DNA of 64,000 nucleotides from CAXTKD01 sp964244885 (GTDB lineage: Bacteria > Pseudomonadota > Alphaproteobacteria > Sphingomonadales > Sphingomonadaceae), in the NCBI GenBank assembly GCA_964244885.1, contig CAXTKD010000012.1, positions 1 through 64,000 on the forward strand, written 5' to 3'. The notes below the pieces were generated by a model. That model was not told the origin of the DNA. It saw only the letters and a program-made list of their open reading frames with translations, and ran no database searches. How positions within the stretch are numbered: position 1 is the stretch's first letter; every line of letters starts with the position of its first letter. Shown here piece after piece: positions 8,482 through 16,688 of this stretch. The translations under genes were made by a program, and so were the position numbers.

Positions 8482-9618
8482 CTACGCCGCCTCCCCCATC
8501 GTCAGCCGCTCGTACCGTCGCAGATGGTGGTCGGTGGACCCGAACTGGCTTTCGATCATCGTCGCGCGCTTGAAATAATGTCCGACGGCGAGTTCGTCGG
8601 TCATGCCCATGCCGCCGTGGATCTGGATCGCCGCCTCGCCGACGAAGGTGCAGGCCTTGCCGACTCGGACCTTGGCGGCGGACACCGCCGCGCTGCGCTC
8701 GGCGTCGGGAAGGTCGAGCTTCAGGGTCGCCATCAGGGTCATCGAGCGCGCCTGCTCGACCTCGATGAACATGTCGACCATGCGGTGCTGGAGCACCTGG
8801 AAGTCGGCGATGGCGCGGCCGAACTGCTTGCGCTGCTTGGCGTAGTCCATTGTCTGAGCGTGAATCTCTTTGCATACGCCGACGGCTTCCGAGCACAGCG
8901 CGGCGATGGCTTCGTCTACGATCCGCTCGATCAGCGGCAGCGCCTCGCCCTCGGGCGCGAGCAGCGCCGAGGCGGGGACGGCGACGTTCTCGAAGTGAAC
9001 TTCGGAGGCGTGGCCGCCGTCGACGGTCTGATAGTCGCGGGTCGAGATGCCGGGCGCTCTGGCATCGACCAGCACGACCGAGACGCCCGCGCGGTCGCGG
9101 CGGTTGCCCGAGCTGCGCGCGGTGACGATCAGGTGGCTGGCGAATGGCGCGTCGCGGACGACCGCCTTGTGGCCGTTGAGGACATAGCCGTCGCCGCTCT
9201 TCCTGAGCGTCGTCGTCAGGTCGGCGAGGTCGTAGCGGCCCTGCGGCTCGGCGTAGGCGAAGGCGATGGTGGCGCCGCCGCCGATCAGCGTTCCGATCAG
9301 CTCGTCGCGGCCCGCCGCCTTGAGGAAGCCGCCGCCGATCACCGCGGTCGAGAGATAGGGCTCAACCACCAGCTTCGAGCCAAGCGCCTCCATGACGATC
9401 ATGTTCTCGACGGGGCCGCCGCCGAGGCCGCCCTGCGCTTCGCTGAACGGCGCGGAGAGGATGCCGAGCTCCTCGGCGAAGCTCTTCCACATCTCGGGCG
9501 ACCAGCCGGCCTCCGAGCGCGCGATCTTCATCCGAGTCTCGTGGCCGTAGCGGTCGAGCAGAAAGCGCTCCAGCGTGTCGCGGAGCATCGTCTGGGTTTC
9601 GTCGAGCGTGAAGTCCAT
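8482..9618 (-). CDS. Acyl-CoA dehydrogenase (PimD-like small subunit)
   Basis: A 378-residue FAD-dependent acyl-CoA dehydrogenase. It has the N-terminal helical domain, a beta domain, and the C-terminal helical domain with YAKQRKQFGRAIADFQVLQH and the QIHGGMGMTDE segment. Order and sequence resemble the small subunit of pimeloyl-CoA dehydrogenases of alphaproteobacteria. Together with the next upstream gene (399 residues), it probably forms a two-subunit enzyme oxidising dicarboxyl- or branched acyl-CoAs. The two genes are read in the same direction and separated by 96 bases that hold one palindromic repeat. Substrate is inferred from family and neighbours only. Confidence 0.9.
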   Translation of the reverse strand: MDFTLDETQTMLRDTLERFLLDRYGHETRMKIARSEAGWSPEMWKSFAEELGILSAPFSEAQGGLGGGPVENMIVMEALGSKLVVEPYLSTAVIGGGFLKAAGRDELIGTLIGGGATIAFAYAEPQGRYDLADLTTTLRKSGDGYVLNGHKAVVRDAPFASHLIVTARSSGNRRDRAGVSVVLVDARAPGISTRDYQTVDGGHASEVHFENVAVPASALLAPEGEALPLIERIVDEAIAALCSEAVGVCKEIHAQTMDYAKQRKQFGRAIADFQVLQHRMVDMFIEVEQARSMTLMATLKLDLPDAERSAAVSAAKVRVGKACTFVGEAAIQIHGGMGMTDELAVGHYFKRATMIESQFGSTDHHLRRYERLTMGEAA

Positions 9619-9633
9619 GGTCGCTTCCTTTGT

Positions 9634-9703
9634 CCGTCATCCCGGCGAAAGCCGGGACCCAGGCGATCGTCCCGCTGGGTCCCGGCTTTCGCCGGGATGA
9701 CGG
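9634..9703. repeat. Long inverted repeat (GTCATCCCGGCGAAAG family)
   Basis: Two perfect 29-base complementary arms (9634-9662 and 9675-9703) around a 12-base loop; each arm itself holds CCCGGC-GAAA-GCCGGG. It lies between two co-directional dehydrogenase genes and could be a processing or attenuation hairpin. This sequence type is common in sphingomonad intergenic spaces. Confidence 0.9.
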
Positions 9704-9714
9704 CTGAGTTGGGG

Positions 9715-10914
9715 CTAGAGGCCGAGCACCATCTTGGCGATGATGCCGCGCTGGATTTCGTTCGAGCCGCCGTAGATGCTCGTCTTGCGCATGTTGAAAT
9801 AGACCGGCGCGGCGCGCTGGGCGTAGTCCGGCCCGATCTCGTACTCGTTGCCGCCCGGCCCCCGGAAGTACGGCGCGCCGTAATGGCCGACCGCCTCCAG
9901 CGTCAGCTGGGTGACGCGCTGCTGGACCTCGGTGCCCTTGATCTTGAGCAGCGACGATTCCGGCCCCGGGCCCTTGCCGGCGGCCTCCGAGGCGAGCGTG
10001 CGAAGCTCGCTATATTCCAGCGCCATCAGGTCGATCTCGAGCTCGGCGATCTTGCGCCGGAACAGCGGGTTCTCGATCAGCGGCTTGTCCTCGTCCAGCT
10101 CGGTTCGGGCGATGGTCTTCAGCTTCTCGACCGCGCGCTTGGAGGCGGCGACGCGGGCGATGCCGCTGCGCTCGTGCGCCAGCAGGAACTTGGCGCAGGT
10201 CCAGCCCTTGTTCTCTTCGTAGATGCGGTTCTCGACCGGCACCTTGACGTTCTCGAGCCAGACCTCGTTGACTTCGTGCTCGCCGCCCAGCGTGATGATC
10301 GGGCGGACGGTGACGCCGGGGCTGGTCATGTCGATCAGCAGGAAGCTGATTCCCTCCTGCGGCTTCACGTCCGGATTGGTGCGGACGAGGAAGAAGCCCC
10401 AGTCGGCGTGCTGCGCGAGCGTCGTCCAGGTCTTCTGGCCGTTGACGATATAATAGTCCTTGCCGTCCTCGGTGACGCGCTCGGCCTTGGTCCGGAGCGA
10501 GGCGAGGTCGGAGCCGGCGCCGGGCTCGGAATAGCCCTGGCACCACCAGATGTCGCCGTTGAGCGTGCCGGGAAGGAAGCGCTCCTTCTGCTCGGGCGTG
10601 CCGAAGGTGTAGATGACGGGCGCGACCATGTTGATGCCGAACGGCAGGATCGGGAAGGTGTCGGCGCGCGCCTGCTCCTCGCCCCACAGATAGCGCTGCA
10701 CCGGCGTCCAGCCGGGGCCGCCGTACTCCTTGGGCCACGCCGGCGCGACCCAGCCCTTGGCGGCAAGGATGCGGTGCCAGCGCAGCATGTCTTCCTTGCC
10801 GAGGTCCTCGCGGTCGGTGCCGACGCGGCGCAGCTCGGGCGGGTAGTTGGCGGCGATGAAGGCGCGCGCCTCGTCGCGAAACGCGATATCTTCGGCGCTG
10901 AAATCGAGGTTCAT
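9715..10914 (-). CDS. Acyl-CoA dehydrogenase (PimC-like large subunit)
   Basis: A 399-residue acyl-CoA dehydrogenase with the flavin-binding stretch QGYSEPGAGSDLASLRT, then INGQKTW-like VNGQKTWTT, and the C-terminal YGGSNEIQRGIIAKMVLGL signature of the family. It resembles the large subunit of pimeloyl-CoA dehydrogenases, matching the PimD-like gene downstream. The start ATG at 10914 is the natural N-terminus of the family (MNLDFSAEDIAFRDE). Both dehydrogenases and the synthetase at 6439 probably act on the same activated acid. Confidence 0.92.
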   Translation of the reverse strand: MNLDFSAEDIAFRDEARAFIAANYPPELRRVGTDREDLGKEDMLRWHRILAAKGWVAPAWPKEYGGPGWTPVQRYLWGEEQARADTFPILPFGINMVAPVIYTFGTPEQKERFLPGTLNGDIWWCQGYSEPGAGSDLASLRTKAERVTEDGKDYYIVNGQKTWTTLAQHADWGFFLVRTNPDVKPQEGISFLLIDMTSPGVTVRPIITLGGEHEVNEVWLENVKVPVENRIYEENKGWTCAKFLLAHERSGIARVAASKRAVEKLKTIARTELDEDKPLIENPLFRRKIAELEIDLMALEYSELRTLASEAAGKGPGPESSLLKIKGTEVQQRVTQLTLEAVGHYGAPYFRGPGGNEYEIGPDYAQRAAPVYFNMRKTSIYGGSNEIQRGIIAKMVLGL

Positions 10915-11067
10915 GGCAGGTCCTTCCCCAACGCTGCGAAGCGCTACACGGGCGACCGCGGGTTGTCCGCTATCACATGTGTCAAGAATCTTCGGCCAAG
11001 GGGAAACTATCCGTGAAGACGGTGCGTTGAATGGCTCAAGTTTGGTGTGGCGTGGCGGAAAACGGAA

Positions 11068-12324
11068 ATGTCAATAGCAATTTTCAAGACCTTCAGCGGC
11101 CGGGCCGTGGCGACCGCGATCACGCTGGCTCTCGGCTCGGCTTCTTCCGTGGCGATAGCGCAAACCCCGGTTCCGGCCGTCGCCCCGGTCCAGGCGCTGA
11201 GCTGGGGCGAAAGTGACGCCAAGGCACTGCTCAAGACCGTCGCGAAAGCGGAGAAGGAGGGGCTGGACCCCGCCAGCTACGGCTATGACGCGCTGAAGCT
11301 CGCGATCGAGACGGAAGACAAGGTCGGCATCGACTATCTGGCGACGGCGGCGGCGCTCCAGCTGGCGACCGACTATCGCTATGGCCGGACCCCGACCGCG
11401 ATGCGGATCGACTGGCACATGGGCGCGGTGCCCAAGCCCGGCACGATGATGCCTTTCGTCGAGCAGGCGCTCGCCAATCATCGCGTCTCGACCGCCATCG
11501 AGGGGCTGCTGCCGAACAATCCCGAATATAAGGCGTTGCGCGAGGCGCTTGCTGACGCGTCGCCTGACACCGCGCGCGCCGAGCAGTTGCGAGTCAACAT
11601 GGAGCGCTGGCGCTGGATGCCGCGCGGCCTTGGCGAAAATCATGTGATGGTGAACGTGCCGGCGCACCAGGTGAGGATCGTCCGCGACGGCCAGGTCGTC
11701 GCCGAGCACGATGCGATCGTCGGCAAGCCCGACACGCCAACTCCGGCGTTTGCGTCGACGGTGAGTGCGGTCGCGCTCAACCCGTCGTGGGCGGTGCCAC
11801 CGCTTTTAAAGGCCAAGAAGCTGGCGCTCTACAAGAAGAACCCTGCGGCGGCGCGCCGGATGGGCTATAGCGTGTCCTACACCGCGAACGATGTCCGCAT
11901 CACCCAGGCGCCGGGGCCGCAGAACGCGCTCGGCCAAATCAAGCTGGTGATGCCGAACGACTATGCGATCTATCTGCACGACACTTCGGAACGGAAGCTG
12001 TTCACCGGCCAGAAGCGCACCTTGTCCTCGGGCTGCGTCCGCGTCGATCGGCCGGTCGAAATGGTGAACGAGCTGCTCGACGGCAGCGAGTGGGACTCGT
12101 CGCGGGTCGACGAGGCGCTTGCCTCGGGCAAGTCGGCCAATGCCCGTCTCGCCGCACCGATGCCGGTCTACATCACCTACATCACTGCGGCGGTTTCGAG
12201 CGACGGCAGCGTGACGCTGCTGGGCGACCCGTACAACCGCGACGCGGCGGTGGCGGCGGCGCTCGGGGCCCGAACGCAGACTGCGGCGATGCCGGCCCGC
12301 ATTCAGACGGCTTCGCTAGACTAG
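11068..12324 (+). CDS. L,D-transpeptidase (YkuD domain)
   Basis: Periplasmic L,D-transpeptidase of 418 residues that cross-links peptidoglycan stem peptides or attaches proteins to them. A signal peptide covers about residues 1-32. A helical scaffold region follows, then a YkuD catalytic domain with the conserved histidine in YLHDTSERKLF and the active-site cysteine in SSGCVRV about 20 residues on. The architecture resembles YcbB/LdtD without an obvious peptidoglycan-binding repeat. The start at 11068 is favoured over 11047 because the signal peptide begins there and GGAAAACGGAA precedes it. Confidence 0.9.
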   Translation: MSIAIFKTFSGRAVATAITLALGSASSVAIAQTPVPAVAPVQALSWGESDAKALLKTVAKAEKEGLDPASYGYDALKLAIETEDKVGIDYLATAAALQLATDYRYGRTPTAMRIDWHMGAVPKPGTMMPFVEQALANHRVSTAIEGLLPNNPEYKALREALADASPDTARAEQLRVNMERWRWMPRGLGENHVMVNVPAHQVRIVRDGQVVAEHDAIVGKPDTPTPAFASTVSAVALNPSWAVPPLLKAKKLALYKKNPAAARRMGYSVSYTANDVRITQAPGPQNALGQIKLVMPNDYAIYLHDTSERKLFTGQKRTLSSGCVRVDRPVEMVNELLDGSEWDSSRVDEALASGKSANARLAAPMPVYITYITAAVSSDGSVTLLGDPYNRDAAVAAALGARTQTAAMPARIQTASLD

Positions 12325-12342
12325 GTCGACCGGCGTCCGGGC

Positions 12343-13029
12343 TCAGCGATCTTTCAGGTAAAACCGCTCGGTCGGCGTCAGGTCGTCCGCCAGTTCGTAG
12401 ACGATCGGTTGACCTGTCGGGATTTCGAGCAGCGGAATCTCCGCATCTGAAATGCCCGACAGATGCTTGACCAGTGCCCGCAATGAATTGCCGTGCGCCG
12501 AGATGATTACGCGCTTGCCCGCCTTCAGCTCAGGTGCGATCGCGCTCTCCCAATAAGGCAGGACGCGCGCGATGGTGTCCTTCAGGCTCTCGGTCGGCGG
12601 CACCTTGATGCCGGCGTAGCGTCGATCGCCCGAAAGGTCGAAGGGCGATCCCGCCTCCATCTCCGGCGGCGGCACGTCGAACGAGCGGCGCCAGATCTTG
12701 ACCTGCGCCTCGCCCGCCTTGGCGACCGTCTCGGCCTTATTGAGCCCGGTCAGCCCGCCATAATGGCGCTCGTTCAGCCGCCAGTCCTTGATCACCGGCA
12801 GCCACAGCCGCCCCATCGCCTCCAGCGCCAGGTCGAGCGTCTTGATCGCCCGGGTCTGGAAGCTGGTGAAGCACAGGTCGAAGTCATAGCCCTTCGCCGA
12901 CAGCAGCGCGCCCGCAGCCTTGGCCTCGGCGGCGCCTAGTTCGGTGACGTCGACATCCCACCAGCCGGTGAAGCGGTTCTCGAGGTTCCACGCCGACTGG
13001 CCGTGGCGGAGGAGAACGAGGGTGGGCAT
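12343..13029 (-). CDS. gpmA: 2,3-bisphosphoglycerate-dependent phosphoglycerate mutase
   Basis: Glycolytic enzyme interconverting 3- and 2-phosphoglycerate, 228 residues. The phosphohistidine motif LRHGQSAWN is at residues 7-15, ERHYGGLTG near residue 87 and the second catalytic histidine in HGNSLRAL near residue 184. Length is typical of bacterial GpmA. Its ATG overlaps the stop of the upstream M14 carboxypeptidase gene by one base (TGATG), so the two are probably co-transcribed and translationally coupled, though the functional link is not evident. Confidence 0.95.
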   Translation of the reverse strand: MPTLVLLRHGQSAWNLENRFTGWWDVDVTELGAAEAKAAGALLSAKGYDFDLCFTSFQTRAIKTLDLALEAMGRLWLPVIKDWRLNERHYGGLTGLNKAETVAKAGEAQVKIWRRSFDVPPPEMEAGSPFDLSGDRRYAGIKVPPTESLKDTIARVLPYWESAIAPELKAGKRVIISAHGNSLRALVKHLSGISDAEIPLLEIPTGQPIVYELADDLTPTERFYLKDR

Positions 13030-14150
13030 CAGCGAAGGTCCTCAACGAGTTCCAGCAACGCCGCGAGGCAGTCGCGGGCGAGCGCCATCGAGCGTTCGGG
13101 CGACCAGCCCTGCACAGGATCGGGCATGTCGTCGGCGTCCTTGAACGGCATCTCCAGCGTCATCGACAGCGCGCCGAAGCGCTCGGCAAGCGCGTTGGTG
13201 CTCATGCTGAGGTTGGCCTTGCCCGGCGGGGCGATGCCGTAGCCGACCTTGGTCTGGAAGTCCGGGCTGAGGCGCGCCAGCGTCTCGATATAGCGGGCCA
13301 GCAGGCGGGTCTGCCGCTCGACAAGCGACGGGATCCCCTCGAAGCCCGCGATGAAATTGTGCGAGATCGACTCGTCGCCGTGGACGTCGAGGCAGAAGTC
13401 GACGCCCGTCGCCTTCATCCGCTCCAGCACATGATGGACCTCGGGGCTGCGCTCCAAGGTCGGCTCGTGCCACTCGCGGTTGAGGTTGACGCCCGCCGCG
13501 TTGGTGCGAAGATGCCCGCGCCGCGACCCGTCCGGGTTCATGTTGGGGACGATGTAAAACGTCGCGAGCGTGCGGAGCTTGCGCGCGATCGGGTCGGCGG
13601 GGTCGGTCAGGCGCTCCAGCGCGCCTTCCATCCACCATTCGGCCATGCTCTCGCCGGGGTGTTGGCGGGCGATCAGCCAGACCTTCTTTTCGCCCTCGCC
13701 GAGCGTGATCAGGTCGAGATCCTGCCCGTCGAGCGTCTGGCCGAGGACGTCAAGGCCGACGCCCGGCGCCTGGCCGGTCAGCGCGACGAGGTCGGCGTGG
13801 CGCTCCATGCTATAGGGCGCGAAATAGGCGAACCACGCGCTGTTGGTCTCCGGCGTATAGCGGATGGTGAGCGTGCCATCGGCATAGTCGGTGTCGGTGC
13901 GGAGCCACGTCTCGCGGTCCTCGGACACGCAGGCACGATAGTTGGGCCAACCGCCCGGATAAGCGCTGCCCGCGAGGTCAACGATCCTGATCACGCAGGG
14001 GTCGCCCGCCGCCCCGGTCAGGCGGAAGTGGAACCATTGGTAGAAGTCTGACTGGCGATCGCGGCGGATCGCCAGCTCGATCGCCTGGGGGCCGTCAGCT
14101 TTGCGGACTTCGATATTGCCGCTGTCGAACGCGGACGAGATATGGATCAT
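13029..14150 (-). CDS. M14 family zinc carboxypeptidase (AGBL-like)
   Basis: A 373-residue cytosolic-type metallocarboxypeptidase. An N-terminal beta domain (about residues 1-115) precedes the catalytic domain, the arrangement of cytosolic carboxypeptidases (CCP/AGBL) and their bacterial relatives. Zinc ligands are seen in ARQHPGES (HxxE) and LDVHGDE, with substrate-binding NPDGSRRGHLR and NLNREW. No signal peptide. In eukaryotes the family trims glutamates from protein tails; the bacterial substrate is unknown. It lies between the DUF4136 lipoprotein gene, whose stop directly abuts its start, and gpmA. Confidence 0.88.
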   Translation of the reverse strand: MIHISSAFDSGNIEVRKADGPQAIELAIRRDRQSDFYQWFHFRLTGAAGDPCVIRIVDLAGSAYPGGWPNYRACVSEDRETWLRTDTDYADGTLTIRYTPETNSAWFAYFAPYSMERHADLVALTGQAPGVGLDVLGQTLDGQDLDLITLGEGEKKVWLIARQHPGESMAEWWMEGALERLTDPADPIARKLRTLATFYIVPNMNPDGSRRGHLRTNAAGVNLNREWHEPTLERSPEVHHVLERMKATGVDFCLDVHGDESISHNFIAGFEGIPSLVERQTRLLARYIETLARLSPDFQTKVGYGIAPPGKANLSMSTNALAERFGALSMTLEMPFKDADDMPDPVQGWSPERSMALARDCLAALLELVEDLR

Positions 14151-14753
14151 TTAGCCCTTCACGGTGACCGTCTTGCCAGACGGGCCGGGGTAGCCGGAGA
14201 GCAGGGCGCGGGCAAGCCGCGGCACCGACGAGTCCGCCGCCGCCGAGTCGACGCGCGCCTCCATGACCGCGCGGCCCTCCCAGATCACGCTCGCATCGCT
14301 TCGGCGCTTAAGCTGGAGCGCCAGCGTGTCGATCGCGGTGTCGGTCGATTTCGGCTTGCCGATCCCGAAGCTGGTGCCGAGCCCGACGCCAAGATGGCGG
14401 CCGAAGGTCGCGCCGCCGATGCCGATCGTCAGCGGCGAGCGGCCGCCGGTGATCCCGGCGCGGGTCGTCCGGGTGTAGTCGAGCGAACCGACGATCTCGG
14501 CGCCGCCGAGGCTATCGACCGGCGTAAAGCCGGCGGCGCGGAGCTCGCCTGCGACCGCGCCGGCATAGGTGCGGTATTCCAAGCTGCCGCCGTCGCTGGC
14601 GCGAGCCGGCTCAATGTAGACCGCACCGCGCGCCACGGGTTGGTTGAGATGGAAGCGCGTCACTTGAATGCCACCGTCGGAGGTCGCGCAGGACGCAAGA
14701 AGAACGGCGGTTAAGGCGATGGCGGCGGAGAGGCGGCGGGCAGTCATGGGCAT
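14151..14753 (-). CDS. DUF4136 lipoprotein
   Basis: A 200-residue putative lipoprotein. The N-terminus has a basic start, a hydrophobic core and a lipobox LLASC, so the mature protein should start at the cysteine near residue 22 and sit on an envelope membrane. The rest matches the DUF4136 pattern: beta-rich, with an SLEYRTYAGAVAGEL segment and a Gly-rich middle. Function is unknown. The stop is directly adjacent to the start of the M14 peptidase gene, giving the order DUF4136-M14-gpmA on one strand. A start two codons later (MTARR) is equally possible. Confidence 0.8.
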   Translation of the reverse strand: MPMTARRLSAAIALTAVLLASCATSDGGIQVTRFHLNQPVARGAVYIEPARASDGGSLEYRTYAGAVAGELRAAGFTPVDSLGGAEIVGSLDYTRTTRAGITGGRSPLTIGIGGATFGRHLGVGLGTSFGIGKPKSTDTAIDTLALQLKRRSDASVIWEGRAVMEARVDSAAADSSVPRLARALLSGYPGPSGKTVTVKG

Positions 14754-14846
14754 CCTCGATAAATGCGATTGAACCTCTATAACGCTCGGGCAACCGTTTG
14801 GGCTGCACAGCCGTTTGGCGCGTGATTCAAGACATAGGTGAAGCTA

Positions 14847-15851
14847 ATGAGCGACAGGGGCGCGGTGCTGGTAACGGGCGGGGCGGGCTATATCGGCAGC
14901 CACGCGGTGCTGGCGCTGAGGGACGCGGGCTTCAAGGTCGCGGTGATCGACAATCTCGTCACCGGCTTCCGCTGGGCGGTGCCGGACGATGTCGCCTTCT
15001 ACGAGGGCGACATCGCCGACGAGGCGCTCATCGACCGCATCGTCGCCGAGCAGGGCACGATCGCGATCATGCATTTCGCGGGCTCGGTCGTCGTCCCCGA
15101 ATCGGTCGACAACCCGCTCAAATATTACCGCAACAACACCGCCAACAGCCGGACGCTGATCGAGTCGGCGGTGCGCAATAGCGTGAGGCACTTCATCTTT
15201 TCCTCGACCGCCGCGGTCTACGGCATCCCCGATGCGACGACGGTGACCGAAGATATCGAAAAAGCGCCGATCAACCCCTACGGCATGTCGAAGCTGATGA
15301 CCGAGGCGATGCTCAAGGACGTCTCGGCGGCGCACCCGCTCAACCATATCTGCCTGCGCTACTTTAACGTCGCCGGCGCCGACCCCGATGGCCGCACCGG
15401 CCAGTCGACCGCCGGCGCCACGCACCTGATCAAGGTCGCGGTCGAGGCGGCGCTCGGCAAGCGGCCGGGAATCACCGTGTTCGGCACCGACTACGACACG
15501 CCGGATGGCACAGGGGTGCGCGACTATATCCACGTCAGCGACTTGGCGGCCGCGCACGTCATCGCGCTGGAAAAGCTGATCGAGAACCCCAAGACCTCGA
15601 TGACGCTCAATTGCGGCTACAGCCGCGGCTTCTCGGTGCTCGAAGTGCTCGACGCCGTCGAGCGCGTCTCCGGCGTCCGCGTCGAGCGCACGCTGGCGGG
15701 CCGCCGCGCCGGCGATCCCGACGCTTTGGTCGCCGACAATCGCCGAATCGTCGAGACCTTCCGCTGGCAGCCCAAGCACGCCCAGCTCGACACCATTGTC
15801 GGCCACGCGCTGGCGTGGGAGAAGTCGCTGGACAAGCGCCGTCCCGGTTGA
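14847..15851 (+). CDS. galE: UDP-glucose 4-epimerase
   Basis: NAD-dependent extended short-chain dehydrogenase (334 residues) interconverting UDP-glucose and UDP-galactose for surface polysaccharides. The Rossmann motif TGGAGYIGS is at the N-terminus, then FSSTAAVYG with the catalytic Ser/Thr, YGMSK with catalytic Tyr and Lys, and RYFNVAGADP. The ATG at 14847 has AGGTGAAG about eight bases upstream and is preferred to the GTG at 14838. The rpmJ gene follows 65 bases later. Confidence 0.93.
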   Translation: MSDRGAVLVTGGAGYIGSHAVLALRDAGFKVAVIDNLVTGFRWAVPDDVAFYEGDIADEALIDRIVAEQGTIAIMHFAGSVVVPESVDNPLKYYRNNTANSRTLIESAVRNSVRHFIFSSTAAVYGIPDATTVTEDIEKAPINPYGMSKLMTEAMLKDVSAAHPLNHICLRYFNVAGADPDGRTGQSTAGATHLIKVAVEAALGKRPGITVFGTDYDTPDGTGVRDYIHVSDLAAAHVIALEKLIENPKTSMTLNCGYSRGFSVLEVLDAVERVSGVRVERTLAGRRAGDPDALVADNRRIVETFRWQPKHAQLDTIVGHALAWEKSLDKRRPG

Positions 15852-15916
15852 CTTTGCGCCCCTCCGCCCGTAGGGACGCCGCTCTTTTCCAACATCCAGC
15901 CTTGCCCGGACGTGTC

Positions 15917-16042
15917 ATGAAGATTCGTAACTCGCTGAAGTCGCTCAAGGGTCGTCACCGCGACTGCCGCGTGATCCGCCGCCGTGGCCGGACCTATGTG
16001 ATCAACAAGACCAACCGCCGCTTCAAGGCGCGCCAGGGCTGA
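15917..16042 (+). CDS. rpmJ: 50S ribosomal protein bL36
   Basis: The 41-residue ribosomal protein L36, starting MKIRNSLKSLKGRHRDC and ending RRFKARQG. It is the zinc-free form: of the CxxC...C...H set only one cysteine remains, which is the usual and often only L36 in alphaproteobacteria. Its TGA stop at 16040-16042 overlaps the presumed CTG start of the HAD hydrolase gene, suggesting translational coupling. Confidence 0.95.
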   Translation: MKIRNSLKSLKGRHRDCRVIRRRGRTYVINKTNRRFKARQG

Positions 16043-16650
16043 GCGGACACCCAACCGCCGTCGTCTTCGACGTCGGCAATGTCCTCTACGACTGGAACAT
16101 CAGCTACCTCTATTCGAAGCTGATCGACGATCCGGACCGGCTCGCCTGGTTCCTAGACAACGTCGTTACGCGGGAGTGGCATTTCCAGCACGACGAGGGC
16201 CGCAACGCCGCCGACACCACCGCGGAGCTGATCGCCGCCTTCCCTGAGGAACGCGCGCTGATCGAGGCCTATGAGCCGCGCTGGATGGAGATGATCCCGG
16301 GGCCGGTGCCTGGCTCGATCGAGATCGTCGAGGAACTCGCGGCGAACGGCGTCCCGCTCTACGCGATCACCAACTTCAGCCACGAATTCTGGCCGCGCCT
16401 GCTGGACGTCGCGCCGGTCTTCAACCACTTCCGCGACATCATCGTCTCGGGCGTCGAGCGCATGGTGAAGCCCGACGCGCCGATCTTCGCGCTTGCGATG
16501 AAGCGCTTCGGCCTAAAGCCCGGCGAGGCGCTGTTCGTCGACGACCGCGCCGACAACGTTGCGGCGGGCGCGGCGGCCGGCTTGGTAGGCCACGTTTTCG
16601 AGGATGCGCCGACGTTGCGCTCCGTGCTCGAGAGCTACGGCCTGCTGTAG
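16039..16650 (+). CDS. HAD-family hydrolase (YihX-like), CTG start
   Basis: A phosphatase-like haloacid dehalogenase superfamily protein of about 203 residues. Motif I is VVFDVGNVLYDW, the same D-x-G-N-V form as the sugar phosphatase YihX. Motif II is ITNFS, the motif III lysine is in RMVKPDAPIF and motif IV is VDDRADNV. No ATG, GTG or TTG occurs in frame before motif I; the first ATG is at 16285, which would delete the nucleophile. The CTG at 16039 overlaps the rpmJ TGA (CTGA) and gives LSGHPTAVVFDV, a normal HAD N-terminus. The start is therefore inferred. Substrate is unknown. Confidence 0.82.
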   Translation: MSGHPTAVVFDVGNVLYDWNISYLYSKLIDDPDRLAWFLDNVVTREWHFQHDEGRNAADTTAELIAAFPEERALIEAYEPRWMEMIPGPVPGSIEIVEELAANGVPLYAITNFSHEFWPRLLDVAPVFNHFRDIIVSGVERMVKPDAPIFALAMKRFGLKPGEALFVDDRADNVAAGAAAGLVGHVFEDAPTLRSVLESYGLL

Positions 16651-16688
16651 TTAACCGGACTGCAAGGCTTCTGCGTCAGGGTGGCGGG

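Noticed and set aside
8524..11016. An 830-codon open frame on the plus strand
   Set aside because: It lies antisense to the two acyl-CoA dehydrogenases. The protein is repetitive in Asp, Arg and Leu and crosses the palindromic repeat, so it is not coding.
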